Source: an uncultured Steroidobacter sp. (GTDB lineage: Bacteria; Pseudomonadota; Gammaproteobacteria; Steroidobacterales; Steroidobacteraceae). Taken from it: a stretch of 64,000 nt of DNA. The stretch covers positions 124,001-188,000 of the forward strand of contig CALMII010000058.1 in assembly GCA_937864115.1 (NCBI GenBank). The letters run 5' to 3'. Each line of letters starts with the position of its first letter. Within the stretch, counting starts at the first letter, position 1. Position numbers and translations under genes: made by a program. Under the pieces are notes generated by a model, which did no database searches, was not told where the DNA came from, and saw only the letters and a program-made list of their open reading frames with translations. Below are positions 1-9,043 of the stretch, one piece after another.

Positions 1-1269
1 GCCCGCGGCGGTCAATCGATAGCCGTGCTGGTTCACCAGGATGCCGGCATCGCGCGCCAGCGTTCCAGGATGGCACGACACGTACACGATGCGATCGGCT
101 CGCGTAGCTGCGACGACGGGCAGAACTTCCTGCGCCCCGGCGCGCGGCGGGTCGAGCAGCACCTTGTCGTAGCGACGCTTCGCCCAGGAAGCCATGTGCA
201 GATCTTCGGCCGCGAGATTGGCGGTGAAGAACTCTGCGTTCTGCAGCCCGTTGCGCTCTGCATTGGCGCGCGCCCGCGCGACCAGCCCGGCCTCGCCTTC
301 GACACCGACGACGTGCCTGGCGCGTCGCGCGAGCGGCAGGGAAAAATTGCCGAGACCGCAGAACAGGTCGAGCACCTCGTCCTCAGCCGACAGCTGCAGC
401 AGCTCGACGACGCGCTCGATCATGCGCTCGTTCAGCGCCGCGTTGACCTGCACGAAATCAGTCGGCAGGAACTGCAGCGTGACATCGAACTGCGGCAGCG
501 AATACGCGAGCGCCGGCACGTCGCTGCGCAGCGGCGCGACGGTGTCGTAGCCGCCAGGCTGCAGATAGATGTGCACGTTGTGTTCGCGCTCGAATGCGTG
601 CAGATGCGCCATGTCCGCTTCCGTCAACGGTTCAAGCACGCGGATGACGAGCGCCACCGCATTGTCGGCAACGGCGATCTCGATCTGCGGAATGCGATTC
701 GGAATGCTCAACGACGTAAGCAGCGCAGACAGCGCCGGAATCATGGCGTCGACCGGCGCGCGCAGGATTTCGCAGCGCTGCAGATCGGCGATGTAGCTCG
801 TGGAGCGTTCCTTGAAGCCGACGACGACGCGTCCCTTCTTGGGCACCCAGCGTCCCGCGAGCCGCGCGCGACGTCGATAGTTCCAGGCATCGGCCTGCAG
901 CGGTTCGAGGAGCTGCTGCGGGCTCACCTTGCCGATGCGCTCGAACGCATCGGTGAGCTGGCGCTGCTTGAATTCGATCTGTCGCTGCGGCGACAGATGC
1001 TGCAGCGCGCAGCCGCCGCACACGCCGAAATGCACGCAGCCCGGCGCAACGCGATCGGGCGATGGCTCCAGGATCTGCAGCAGGCGCGCCTCATCGAAAT
1101 TCGGGCCGCGCTTCGTCCGCAGCCATTCGACGCGCTCGCCGGGCAATGCGTCCTCGATGAAGACGACCTTGCCGGCGTGATGCGCGACGCCGCGGCCTTC
1201 ATGCGACAGGCCTTCGATCGTTGAGATCTCCGGCGCGGACTGGACGCGGGCTCGGGAACGGCCGCTCAA
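1..1269 (-). CDS. rlmD: 23S rRNA (uracil-1939-C5)-methyltransferase RlmD (3' end beyond window)
   Basis: Methylates U1939 of 23S rRNA using SAM. The N-terminal TRAM-like region (ISTIEGLSHEGRG, residues ~16-28) is followed by cysteines of the Fe-S cluster in a CVHFGVCGGCALQH motif (~residues 75-88), typical of the RumA/TrmA family. The visible 423 codons reach a C-terminal segment reading NQHGYRLTAAG, so only roughly 20 residues lie off the left edge. The start is taken as TTG at 1267-1269 because a perfect AGGAGG lies at 1277-1282 with a 7-base spacer. The TTG overlaps the TGA of the upstream exonuclease gene (TTGA), indicating translational coupling. An ATG start further in would remove the TRAM region. 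Confidence 0.93.
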   Translation of the reverse strand, partial: MSGRSRARVQSAPEISTIEGLSHEGRGVAHHAGKVVFIEDALPGERVEWLRTKRGPNFDEARLLQILEPSPDRVAPGCVHFGVCGGCALQHLSPQRQIEFKQRQLTDAFERIGKVSPQQLLEPLQADAWNYRRRARLAGRWVPKKGRVVVGFKERSTSYIADLQRCEILRAPVDAMIPALSALLTSLSIPNRIPQIEIAVADNAVALVIRVLEPLTEADMAHLHAFEREHNVHIYLQPGGYDTVAPLRSDVPALAYSLPQFDVTLQFLPTDFVQVNAALNERMIERVVELLQLSAEDEVLDLFCGLGNFSLPLARRARHVVGVEGEAGLVARARANAERNGLQNAEFFTANLAAEDLHMASWAKRRYDKVLLDPPRAGAQEVLPVVAATRADRIVYVSCHPGTLARDAGILVNQHGYRLTAAG

Positions 1270-2045
1270 ACCTGCACCTCCTGCCAGGCTGCCAGGAACT
1301 CATCGAGATGCGGCTTCGATTGCGCCTTGAGCGCCTCGCGAATGCGCTCGCACTCGGCGTGATATTCCTCGCGCGACAGCATGCCGCGCATCAGTTCGAA
1401 GCGCAGATAGACCAGGAAGGTGTTGAGCACGTCGGTCTCGCAATAGTTGCGGATGACGTCGATCTGGCCGGCGAGGTACGCATCCCACACCTTGTCGCCG
1501 CTCATGCCCAGCTTGCCCGGCAGGCCGAGCAGCATCGCCGCCGCCTGCAGACTGACGCGCGCCCGCGCCTGGAAACTCGACAGCACGTCCATCAGGTCGA
1601 GATGACGGTTGTGATAGCGGTTCAGGTAGTTGTTCCAGCGAAAGGCCTGGTCGGAATCGCCCGACTCCCAATAGCGCGGCGCCTGGATGCCATGACGCAT
1701 CGCGCGGTAGTGCAGCACCGGCAGATCGAAGCCGCCGCCGTTCCAGGAAACGAGATTGGGCGTGTACTTGTCGATGCCGTCGAAGAAGCGCTGGATGATT
1801 TCGGCCTCCGAGGCATTGGGATCACCCAGCGACCAGACCTTGAAGGTGTCGCCGGTCCGCAGCGCCACTGAAATGGCAACGACGCGCTGCTGCTCGTAAG
1901 ACAGGAATTCATTGCCGGTGGCCTCGCGACGCTTCGCCTGCATCACATAGCCGACTTCCTTGTCGGTCAGGCCGTCCAGGTCGTAGACGCGGCGCCCGAG
2001 TTCGACGTCGGGAATGGTTTCAATATCGAAGGCGAAGACGGCCAT
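1266..2045 (-). CDS. PolB-type DnaQ-like 3'-5' exonuclease
   Basis: Predicted 3'-5' exonuclease of the family related to the proofreading domain of DNA polymerase B (DEDDy type), 259 residues. The acidic residues are visible: FDIET near the N-terminus (D7, E9), SWNGGGFDLPVL (D107) and YCETD (Y201, D205), which is the ExoIII YxxxD signature. No polymerase domain is attached. It probably trims DNA or RNA 3' ends, but the physiological substrate is unknown for this family. Its last codons contain the ribosome binding site of rlmD and its stop overlaps the rlmD start, so the two are co-translated. The 90 bases to acpS contain tandem GATGA-like repeats at about 2046-2072 but no gene. Confidence 0.88.
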   Translation of the reverse strand: MAVFAFDIETIPDVELGRRVYDLDGLTDKEVGYVMQAKRREATGNEFLSYEQQRVVAISVALRTGDTFKVWSLGDPNASEAEIIQRFFDGIDKYTPNLVSWNGGGFDLPVLHYRAMRHGIQAPRYWESGDSDQAFRWNNYLNRYHNRHLDLMDVLSSFQARARVSLQAAAMLLGLPGKLGMSGDKVWDAYLAGQIDVIRNYCETDVLNTFLVYLRFELMRGMLSREEYHAECERIREALKAQSKPHLDEFLAAWQEVQV

Positions 2046-2135
2046 GGATGATCGATGAGGTGATGAGTGATGAGAGGAGGAAACGTGGACGGCGGCGGCA
2101 TCTTACCGCCTGGGATCGGTCGGACGCTCAAGCCG

Positions 2136-2525
2136 TCACGACGACGTCTTTTTCATCAGCACCGCGACGGCCACGACCAGCCCGGCTTCATCCGTCAGCG
2201 TGACATGCCCTTCGCCGATGCCGAGCTGTTCGCAGCGCTCCTGGCCGCGTGCGGACCAGATGATCTCGGGCTTGCCGAGCGCATTCGGTGCAACCCCGCA
2301 ATCGCGGATCCACATGCCGTCGGAGAAACCGGTCCCCATCGCCTTGACGATGGCTTCCTTGGCCGCAAAGCGCATCGCCAGAAAGCGCACGGGACGCCGA
2401 TAGTCGCGAAACGTCGCCAGTTCCTGCGGCATCAGCAGATGCTCGACGAAGCGCTCGCCGTGGCGATCGAAGATCTTCTGGACGCGTTCCACCTGGACCA
2501 CGTCCGTGCCGATGCCGTAGATCAT
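2136..2525 (-). CDS. acpS: Holo-[acyl-carrier-protein] synthase AcpS
   Basis: Transfers 4'-phosphopantetheine from CoA to the serine of apo-ACP, activating fatty acid synthesis. The 129-residue length is normal for AcpS. The Mg-binding aspartate sits in GIGTDVVQVERV (D8) and the second signature RFAAKEAIVKAMG carries the conserved E57 and K. The start ATG (2523-2525) overlaps the TGA of pdxJ as ATGA. The recO-pdxJ-acpS order at the distal end of an lepA-lepB-rnc-era transcript is common in gammaproteobacteria. Confidence 0.97.
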   Translation of the reverse strand: MIYGIGTDVVQVERVQKIFDRHGERFVEHLLMPQELATFRDYRRPVRFLAMRFAAKEAIVKAMGTGFSDGMWIRDCGVAPNALGKPEIIWSARGQERCEQLGIGEGHVTLTDEAGLVVAVAVLMKKTSS

Positions 2526-3250
2526 TCGCCGCGGGCCTGCAGCATCAGGCGCTTCATCTCGGCGACAGCGAACCGCATGCCGTCGATCACGGCGCGCGCC
2601 ACGATCGCGTGGCCGATGTTGAGTTCGACGATTTCAGGAATGGCGGCGATCGGACCGACGTTGTGATAGTTGAGGCCATGCCCCGCATGCACGCGCAGGC
2701 CGATGCGCGCCGCATGTTTCGCCGCATGCTGGACGCGCGCGAGTTCGCGGGCCTGATGTTCGCCCTTCGCCTCTGCATAGGCGCCCGTATGCAGTTCGAC
2801 GACGGGCGCGCCGACGCGTACCGCCGCATCGAGCTGCGACACTTCCGGATCGATGAACAGCGACACGCGAATACCGGCCGCCGCGAGCTGTGCGCAGATC
2901 GGCTTGAGTGCCGCCTCCTGTCCGACGACATCGAGGCCGCCTTCGGTGGTGACTTCAGTACGGCGCTCGGGCACGAGGCAGCAATCTGCCGGCTTCACCT
3001 CGCAGGCAATGCGGACCATTTCTTCGGTCGCGGCCATTTCGAAGTTCACGCGCGTCTGCAGGGCCTGCTGGCACAGATGGACATCGCGGTCCTGGATGTG
3101 ACGACGGTCTTCGCGCAGATGGATCGTGATGCTGTCGGCGCCCGACTGTTCTGCGATCAACGCAGCGTACAGGGGGTCCGGATAAGTCGTGCGTCGCGCC
3201 TGACGGAGCGTGGCGACGTGATCGACATTGACGCCGAGGTGGAGGGTCAT
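2522..3250 (-). CDS. pdxJ: Pyridoxine 5'-phosphate synthase PdxJ
   Basis: Condenses 1-deoxy-D-xylulose 5-phosphate with 3-amino-2-oxopropyl phosphate to give pyridoxine 5'-phosphate, the last step of DXP-dependent vitamin B6 synthesis. The protein is 242 residues and begins MTLHLGVNVDHVATLRQAR, the family's N-terminal active-site signature; an in-frame upstream ATG at 3319 would add 23 unconserved residues and is rejected. Its substrate DXP also feeds Dxr, encoded at the other end of this window. The stop overlaps the acpS start (ATGA). A compound REP element fills the gap to recO. Confidence 0.96.
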   Translation of the reverse strand: MTLHLGVNVDHVATLRQARRTTYPDPLYAALIAEQSGADSITIHLREDRRHIQDRDVHLCQQALQTRVNFEMAATEEMVRIACEVKPADCCLVPERRTEVTTEGGLDVVGQEAALKPICAQLAAAGIRVSLFIDPEVSQLDAAVRVGAPVVELHTGAYAEAKGEHQARELARVQHAAKHAARIGLRVHAGHGLNYHNVGPIAAIPEIVELNIGHAIVARAVIDGMRFAVAEMKRLMLQARGE

Positions 3251-3324
3251 GGGTTCAAAACGACGCGGATTTGCGGGGGCCAGAGCATAAAGTCCCCGGT
3301 CCCGGTAAGGCCAGATCATTCTTC

Positions 3325-3418
3325 CTGCAGGTCAGGCTGTAGGTCAGGCTTCAGCCTGACTCGAAAAAAAGGCCGGCTGTGACCGAAGGAAATCCCCGTG
3401 GGAAAGCCGGCCCCACAG
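3325..3418. repeat. REP-like compound element, copy 1
   Basis: Two adjacent palindromes in the recO-pdxJ gap. The first is GTAGGTCAGGCTTCAGCCTGAC, preceded by a partial duplicate. The second has a GGCCGGCT/AGCCGGCC stem whose loop, normally TC, is replaced by a ~25-base module, TGACCGAAGGAAATCCCC followed by GTGGGA (3379-3403). It lies 32 bases downstream of the recO stop. Confidence 0.85.
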
Positions 3419-3450
3419 AAGATGAAGACAAGAGAAGACCATGACGGACC

Positions 3451-4179
3451 CTAGGTGAGCTTCCGCAGCTCCATCATCACCTGCCGGCTCTTGAGCTCGC
3501 GGCCTTCCAGCACCCGATCCAGCGCACCGCGCAGCAGCGGACGAATGGCTTGGCAGAGCTGCGCATCGTCGAGGGCCTCCGCAGCCAGCGCCAGCAACAC
3601 TGCGCCCGAATAGATCGACGGGCCTTCGGCTACGTCACTCGCCGCAATGGCACCCTGCTCGAATCGATAGCGGTATGCGCGATCGGCATCGATGGGCACG
3701 CCCGCGACGTCGTGTGTCAACGGGAGTCCGTAGCCGAGCGCTTCGAGCAGGCGCTTCTCGAAGACGCGCAGCGGCGCCAGCGGACTCCCGGATGCCTTCA
3801 GCACCTCGAGGGTATGGGCGTATAGAGCGAACACGTCCGCATGGGCATCGTGACGCGCAAACAGCTTGAGCAGCAGTTCGTTGAGGTAGTAGCCGCTGAC
3901 CAGCCGGTCTGCCTGCAGCAGACGGTAGGTGCCATCGAACTCGACCGCCGTCAGCGTGCCGGCCTCCGCGCCCGCGCTCCACGACACCAGCAGCCGGTTG
4001 AACGGCTGCAGCATCGACATGGAAGACGCGCCCTTCTTGCTGCTCCCCCGCGCGCCGCGGGCAAACACCGTGACGCGACCGTGATCGCGCGTGAACAGTT
4101 CGAGGATCCGGCTCGTGTCGCGATAGGGCCGATGATGCAGGACGTAAGCGGGTTGCAGCTGGATGAGACGGGTTGACAT
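3451..4179 (-). CDS. recO: DNA repair protein RecO
   Basis: Recombination mediator that loads RecA onto SSB-coated DNA in the RecFOR pathway and anneals single strands. The 242-residue protein has the family N-terminal OB-fold region (LQPAYVLHHRPYRDTSRILE, then FTRDHGRVTVFARGARG) and a helical C-terminal region with conserved PLRVFEKRLLEALGYG. It lies 27 bases after era in the rnc-era-recO order. No zinc-binding cysteine set was seen, as in many gammaproteobacterial RecO proteins. Confidence 0.95.
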   Translation of the reverse strand: MSTRLIQLQPAYVLHHRPYRDTSRILELFTRDHGRVTVFARGARGSSKKGASSMSMLQPFNRLLVSWSAGAEAGTLTAVEFDGTYRLLQADRLVSGYYLNELLLKLFARHDAHADVFALYAHTLEVLKASGSPLAPLRVFEKRLLEALGYGLPLTHDVAGVPIDADRAYRYRFEQGAIAASDVAEGPSIYSGAVLLALAAEALDDAQLCQAIRPLLRGALDRVLEGRELKSRQVMMELRKLT

Positions 4180-4206
4180 CGGTGCGGTGACGGACGACGC
4201 GTCACC

Positions 4207-5133
4207 TCATGACTCGTACCCGAGCTGCCGCAGCGCGGCTTCGCTGTCGGACCAGTTCTCCTTCACCTTCACCCACAGTTCCAGGTGCACCGGGCGACCG
4301 AAGAGTTCCGACATCTCGATACGCGCCGCGCGACCGACTTCCTTGAGCTGTTCGCCGCCGTGGCCGATGACGATGGCTTTCTGCCCGGCCCGCTCCACCC
4401 AGATCACGGCGTTGACGAGCAGCCTGCCCTCTTCCTGCGCGAAGCGTTCGATCTCCACCGTGAGGCCGTAGGGCAGTTCCTGGTGCAGTCGCTGCGTCAG
4501 CTTCTCGCGCACGATCTCAGAGGCCTGGAATTCGGGGCTGCGATCGGTCACCTGATCGAGCGGAAAATGCGGCGGCGACAGCGGCAGGTATTTCGCGATC
4601 AGCGCCGGCAGCGTGTCGACGTTCTTCTGCTTGAGGCCCGACATCGGCACGATCTCCGCGAAATGCGCCTTGCGGGCAATCTCCTCGATGAACGGCAGCA
4701 GCCGTTCGCGCGGGGTGACCTTGTCCACCTTGTTGACGGCCAGGATGATGGGGCGTCCGCGCTCGACGAGCTGTTCGAGCACGCGCTGATCTTCATCGAT
4801 CCAGCGCAGCGCCTCGACCACGAACAGGTTGGCATCCGCATCGTTGAGCGAGGTGACCGCGGCGCGATTCATGTGGCGGTTCATGGCGCGCTTGCCGCCG
4901 GAATGCAGACCGGGCGTATCGACGAAAATGATCTGCGACTGTTCGCTGCTGCGGATGCCCAGGATGCGGTGGCGCGTCGTCTGCGGCTTGTGGCTCACAA
5001 TGCTGACCTTGCGCTCCAGCAGCGCATTGAGCAGCGTCGACTTGCCGACGTTGGGCCGTCCGACGATGGCTACGAAGCCGCAGCGGAATTCGGGATTCGA
5101 CGCTTCGGCGGCGGGAATGTCAGGATCGCTCAT
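4207..5133 (-). CDS. era: GTPase Era
   Basis: Essential GTPase that binds the 3' end of 16S rRNA and assists 30S maturation. The G1 motif GRPNVGKST (~residues 25-33), G3 DTPGLHSGGKRAMN, and G4 NKVD are present, followed by a C-terminal KH RNA-binding domain (~residues 210-300, with VIGHGGEQLKEVGRAAR). At 308 residues it is full length. The start overlaps the rnc stop (ATGA), the usual rnc-era coupling. Confidence 0.98.
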   Translation of the reverse strand: MSDPDIPAAEASNPEFRCGFVAIVGRPNVGKSTLLNALLERKVSIVSHKPQTTRHRILGIRSSEQSQIIFVDTPGLHSGGKRAMNRHMNRAAVTSLNDADANLFVVEALRWIDEDQRVLEQLVERGRPIILAVNKVDKVTPRERLLPFIEEIARKAHFAEIVPMSGLKQKNVDTLPALIAKYLPLSPPHFPLDQVTDRSPEFQASEIVREKLTQRLHQELPYGLTVEIERFAQEEGRLLVNAVIWVERAGQKAIVIGHGGEQLKEVGRAARIEMSELFGRPVHLELWVKVKENWSDSEAALRQLGYES

Positions 5134-5870
5134 GTCTGGTCTGGGCTGGAAGGGGTCGGATCGCCGGCAGTGCTTTCGGGAACGGGCTTGGAACGTCGCG
5201 ACGGCAGTGCGTTCAGGACTTCGTGAGCTGCAATCTGTTCGGCGCGCCGCCGACTCGGGCCGATGCCGATGGCCCGCAGCGCCAGCGACTCGACGGAACA
5301 GCTCACTTCGAAGACCTGATTGTGCGCCTCGCCGCTGATGGATTCGACCGCGTAGACCGGCAGCGGCAGGCTGCGGGCCTGGACGGCTTCCTGCAGGCGG
5401 GTTTTCGGATCCTTCAGTTCGGCGGCGCTCGGCAGCTTGTCGAGCCGCGGTATGAAAAGGCGTTCGATCACCCGCGCAGCGGCTTCGAAACCGCCATCGA
5501 GATAGACCGCGCCGAACAGGGCTTCGAGCGCATCGGCAAGGATGGACTTGCGACGGAAACCACCCGATTTGAGTTCGCCCGAACCGAGGCGGACGTAGTG
5601 ACCGAGATCGAGTTCGGCGGCAATCACCGCCAGCGCCTCGCCGCTGACCAGGCTGGCCCGGAATCGCGACAGGTCGCCCTCGTCCGCCGCCGCGAATTCC
5701 TGGAACACCAGGCGCGCAACCACGCAGTTCAGGATGGCGTCGCCGAGGAATTCCAGCCGCTCGTTATGCGGGCCGCCGGCGCTGCGGTGCGTGAGCGCCG
5801 CTTCGAGCAGCGCCGGATCGCGGCATTCGTAATCGAGGGCTTGCTGGAGCCAGGCGGCGGCGGTCTTCAA
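5130..5870 (-). CDS. rnc: Ribonuclease III
   Basis: Double-strand-specific endoribonuclease that processes rRNA precursors and some mRNAs. The catalytic signature RLEFLGDAIL (~residues 38-47) and the acidic ADALEALFGAVYLDGG segment are present. A C-terminal double-stranded RNA-binding domain follows (~155-220), then an extra Ser/Pro-rich tail. Length is 246 residues. Translationally coupled to era by a 4-base overlap. In many relatives rnc cleaves its own leader; no leader was evaluated here. Confidence 0.98.
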   Translation of the reverse strand: MKTAAAWLQQALDYECRDPALLEAALTHRSAGGPHNERLEFLGDAILNCVVARLVFQEFAAADEGDLSRFRASLVSGEALAVIAAELDLGHYVRLGSGELKSGGFRRKSILADALEALFGAVYLDGGFEAAARVIERLFIPRLDKLPSAAELKDPKTRLQEAVQARSLPLPVYAVESISGEAHNQVFEVSCSVESLALRAIGIGPSRRRAEQIAAHEVLNALPSRRSKPVPESTAGDPTPSSPDQT

Positions 5871-5939
5871 TGCGGATTCCGTACGGGCGGATCGAGGCCC
5901 GCACTCTGCGCCACTCGGTCTGCCGGCGCCAGTAGGCGA

Positions 5940-6308
5940 TCAGGGCCCTTTGACATCCACCGACTTGTCGAAGTCGACCACCAGCGAGACGTTGGCGACG
6001 AACGGCGCTTCGGCGCGGTAGTACGCACGCATCGTGAAGCCGCCGGCACTCTTCTTGATCTCGATGTCCTTGGGATCGAGGCTCTTGATGTCCTCGATGG
6101 TCCAGCGGCGATCCAGCGACGTGCGCAACTGCTGGGGCGAGGTGGGACCTCCGGAATACTCCTTGGCGGTCTGATCCAGGGCGCGCACGACGGCCATGTA
6201 TTCGAAATACAGCGGCGTGAGGCGGATGCCGGCATAGAGCGCAAATCCCAGGATCGCCAGGATGATCACCATGCCGAGAAACGTTGCGCCGCGCTGACGA
6301 GCGAACAT
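5940..6308 (-). CDS. DUF4845 domain membrane protein
   Basis: Small (122 residues) inner-membrane protein of the DUF4845 family, commonly encoded between lepB and rnc in Xanthomonadales and Pseudomonas. A single hydrophobic segment (GATFLGMVIILAILGFALYA, ~residues 6-25) anchors an N-terminus that begins MFARQRGATFLG, followed by a soluble region. The N-terminus resembles a pilin-like leader, but no pilin function is established. The start at 6308 is chosen for its AGGAGAG ribosome binding site; in-frame upstream codons lack conservation. Function unknown. Confidence 0.85.
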   Translation of the reverse strand: MFARQRGATFLGMVIILAILGFALYAGIRLTPLYFEYMAVVRALDQTAKEYSGGPTSPQQLRTSLDRRWTIEDIKSLDPKDIEIKKSAGGFTMRAYYRAEAPFVANVSLVVDFDKSVDVKGP

Positions 6309-6351
6309 TGGAACTCTCCTGCCTGTCCGAACCTGTTGTTGTCGCACTTGC

Positions 6352-7155
6352 CTACTTGATCGCATCGCCGATGCGGTTCCAGATCGGCGCATCCGGCAGA
6401 TCCCAGTTCAGCCAGATCCGCACCGCCTTGCCGACCAGGTTCTTCTCCGGCACGAACCCGACTTCCGGGAAGCGGCTGTCGCGGCTGTTGTCGCGATTGT
6501 CGCCCATGAAGAAGTAATGGTCCGCCGGCACGACCTGATCGTAGTCGCGGGAATCGCGCTCGGGAATGAACAGCACGCGGTGTTTCACTCCGCCGAGATC
6601 CTCGACTCCCTGCAATGCATCCGCCTGCGGTCCGGTGTTGCGCGGTCCCGCATACGTCCCATCGAGCGTCACCGTCATGGGTTGATCGTTGATGAACACC
6701 CGCTGGTTCCGCACCGAAACATGATCGCCCGGCAGTCCGACGAGCCGCTTGATGTAGTTCACCGACGGGTCGCTCGGCAGCCGGAAAACGATGACGTCGC
6801 CGCGCTGCGGTTCACCGATATTCACGATCTTCGAATTGAGCACAGGCAGGCGCAGGCCGTAGGAGAACTTGTTCACAAATATGAAATCACCGTCCAGCAG
6901 GGTCGGCATCATGGAATCGGACGGGATCCGGAACGGTTCGAACAGGAAGGAGCGGATCACCAGGACGATCAGGATGACGGGAAAGAACGAACGCGCGTAC
7001 TCGACGACGATGGGCTCGCGCACGTTCTCCGGCGCGGTTCCCTCCGCGGCGGCCCGTTGCAGGCGGGACGGTTTCCACAGCCACGCATCCAGCCCCCAGA
7101 TCACGCCGGTGACGAACGTCGCGACCGTCAGAATGAACGAGAAGTCAAAGATCAT
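6352..7155 (-). CDS. lepB: Signal peptidase I
   Basis: Inner-membrane serine protease that removes signal peptides from Sec and Tat substrates. Two N-terminal membrane segments (~residues 3-22 and ~57-72) precede the catalytic box FRIPSDSMMPTL with nucleophile S81. The general base is K136 in YIKRLVGLPGD, and MGDNRDNSRDSR forms the family's C-terminal signature. Length is 267 residues. It follows lepA after 7 bases, the classical lepA-lepB pair. Confidence 0.98.
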   Translation of the reverse strand: MIFDFSFILTVATFVTGVIWGLDAWLWKPSRLQRAAAEGTAPENVREPIVVEYARSFFPVILIVLVIRSFLFEPFRIPSDSMMPTLLDGDFIFVNKFSYGLRLPVLNSKIVNIGEPQRGDVIVFRLPSDPSVNYIKRLVGLPGDHVSVRNQRVFINDQPMTVTLDGTYAGPRNTGPQADALQGVEDLGGVKHRVLFIPERDSRDYDQVVPADHYFFMGDNRDNSRDSRFPEVGFVPEKNLVGKAVRIWLNWDLPDAPIWNRIGDAIK

Positions 7156-7162
7156 GGTCTGC

Positions 7163-8959
7163 TCACTTGTCCTTGCCGATCTTCAGCACCGCCAGGAACG
7201 CTTCCTGGGGGATCTCCACCGAACCGAGCTGCTTCATGCGCTTCTTGCCTTCCTTCTGCTTCTCCAGCAGCTTGCGCTTGCGCGAAGCGTCGCCGCCGTA
7301 GCACTTGGCCAGCACGTTCTTGCGCAGCGCCTTGACCGTCGCGCGCGCGACGATCTGGCTGCCGATGGCCGCCTGCACCGCCACTTCGAACATCTGCCGC
7401 GGAATCAGCTCCTGCATCTTGTCGACGAGTTCGCGGCCGCGGTGATAGGCATTGTCGCGATGAACGATGATGGAGAGCGCATCGACCCGGTCGCCGTTGA
7501 TGAGCACATCCAGACGCACCAGCGGCGCCGTCTCGAAGCGGTTGAACTCGTAGTCGAATGAAGCATAGCCGCGGCTCACCGATTTCAGCCGGTCGAAGAA
7601 ATCGAGCACGACTTCGGCCAGCGGCATTTCGTACTGCATCGACACCTGGCTGCCAACGTAGAGCATCTTGGTCTGCTTGCCGCGCTTCTCGGTGCACAGC
7701 TTCATGACCGCGCCGACGTAGTCCGGCGGCAGCAGCAGATTCGCGGTGATGATCGGTTCGCGCAGGTCTTCGATCTCGTTGCTCGGCGGCAGCTTCGCCG
7801 GATTGTCCACGTACTCCACATTGCCGTCGGTCCGCAGGATTTCGTAGACCACGGTCGGCGCGCTGGTGATCAGGTCCAGGTTGTATTCGCGTTCCAGTCG
7901 TTCCTGCACGATGTCCATGTGCAGCAGCCCGAGGAAGCCGCAGCGGAAGCCGAAGCCCAGCGCCGTCGATACCTCCGGTTCGTAGTGCAGGGCCGAGTCG
8001 TTCAACTTGAGCTTGGCCAGCGCGTCGCGGAACGATTCGTAGTCTTCGGTGTTGACGGGAAAGAGGCCCGCGAACACGCGCGGCTGCACCTGCTTGAAGC
8101 CCGCCAGCGGCGCCTCGCAGGGCCGGTTGTCGAGCGTGATCGTGTCGCCGACCGGCGCGCCGTTGATCTCCTTGATGCCGGCAATGACGAAGCCGACTTC
8201 GCCGGTGTAGAGCGCTTCCGCGGCCAGCGACTTCGGCGTGAAGCGGCCGAGCTTGTCGACGGTGTGCGCGCGGCCCGTCGACCACACGCGGATCTTCGCG
8301 CCCGTGCGCAGCGAGCCGTTCATGACGCGCACCAGCGAGACGACGCCGACATAGTTGTCGAACCACGAATCGATGATCAGCGCCTGCAGCGGGCCATCGG
8401 GATCGCCCTTCGGCGCCGGCACGCGCCTGACCAGTTCCTCCAGCAGATCCTGCACGCCCTCGCCCGTCTTGGCGCTCACGCGCAGCGCATCGCTCGCCTC
8501 GATGCCGATGATCTCCTCGATTTCCTTGATGACGCGATCCGGCTCGGCCGACGGCAGATCGATCTTGTTCAGCACCGGCACGACTTCGAGCCCCTGCTCC
8601 AGCGCCGTGTAGCAGTTCGCGACGCTCTGCGCTTCGACGCCCTGCGCCGCATCGACGACCAGCAATGCGCCTTCACAGGCGGCCAGCGAACGCGAGACCT
8701 CGTAGGAGAAGTCGACGTGTCCGGGCGTGTCGATCAGGTTGAGCTGGTAGGTTTCGCCGTCACGAGAACGGAACCGCAGCGACACGCTCTGCGCCTTGAT
8801 GGTGATGCCGCGCTCGCGTTCGAGATCCATCGAATCGAGCACCTGGGCTTCCATCTCGCGGGCCTCGAGTCCGCCGCAGAGCTGGATGAAGCGGTCGGCG
8901 AGCGTGGATTTGCCGTGATCGACGTGCGCGATGATGGAAAAGTTGCGGATCAGCTTCAT
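7163..8959 (-). CDS. lepA: Elongation factor 4 (LepA)
   Basis: Ribosome-bound GTPase related to EF-G that promotes back-translocation and affects initiation. GTPase motifs AHVDHGKSTLADR (G1), DTPGHVDF (G3) and NKIDLPSAEPD (G4) are clear. The lepA-specific C-terminal domain with YGGDASRKRKLLEKQKEGKK is present. Length 598 residues is typical. The gene heads the lepA-lepB-DUF4845-rnc-era-recO series and lies 84 bases after the glutaredoxin-like gene. In this genome it directly follows the rpoE-rseA-rseB module. Confidence 0.99.
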   Translation of the reverse strand: MKLIRNFSIIAHVDHGKSTLADRFIQLCGGLEAREMEAQVLDSMDLERERGITIKAQSVSLRFRSRDGETYQLNLIDTPGHVDFSYEVSRSLAACEGALLVVDAAQGVEAQSVANCYTALEQGLEVVPVLNKIDLPSAEPDRVIKEIEEIIGIEASDALRVSAKTGEGVQDLLEELVRRVPAPKGDPDGPLQALIIDSWFDNYVGVVSLVRVMNGSLRTGAKIRVWSTGRAHTVDKLGRFTPKSLAAEALYTGEVGFVIAGIKEINGAPVGDTITLDNRPCEAPLAGFKQVQPRVFAGLFPVNTEDYESFRDALAKLKLNDSALHYEPEVSTALGFGFRCGFLGLLHMDIVQERLEREYNLDLITSAPTVVYEILRTDGNVEYVDNPAKLPPSNEIEDLREPIITANLLLPPDYVGAVMKLCTEKRGKQTKMLYVGSQVSMQYEMPLAEVVLDFFDRLKSVSRGYASFDYEFNRFETAPLVRLDVLINGDRVDALSIIVHRDNAYHRGRELVDKMQELIPRQMFEVAVQAAIGSQIVARATVKALRKNVLAKCYGGDASRKRKLLEKQKEGKKRMKQLGSVEIPQEAFLAVLKIGKDK

Positions 8960-9043
8960 CTAAGGGGCTTTTTTGCGACGGCGGCGGCAAAGGGCGGCGG
9001 ATTATAGCGGAATGCCGCACAGCGACAGTGAGCCGCCGCGAAC

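Noticed and set aside
25..1224. Long plus-strand open frame over rlmD
   Set aside because: Low-complexity Arg/His/Asp-rich translation without family features; it is the antisense of a well-supported rlmD. GC-rich codon use makes such antisense frames common.
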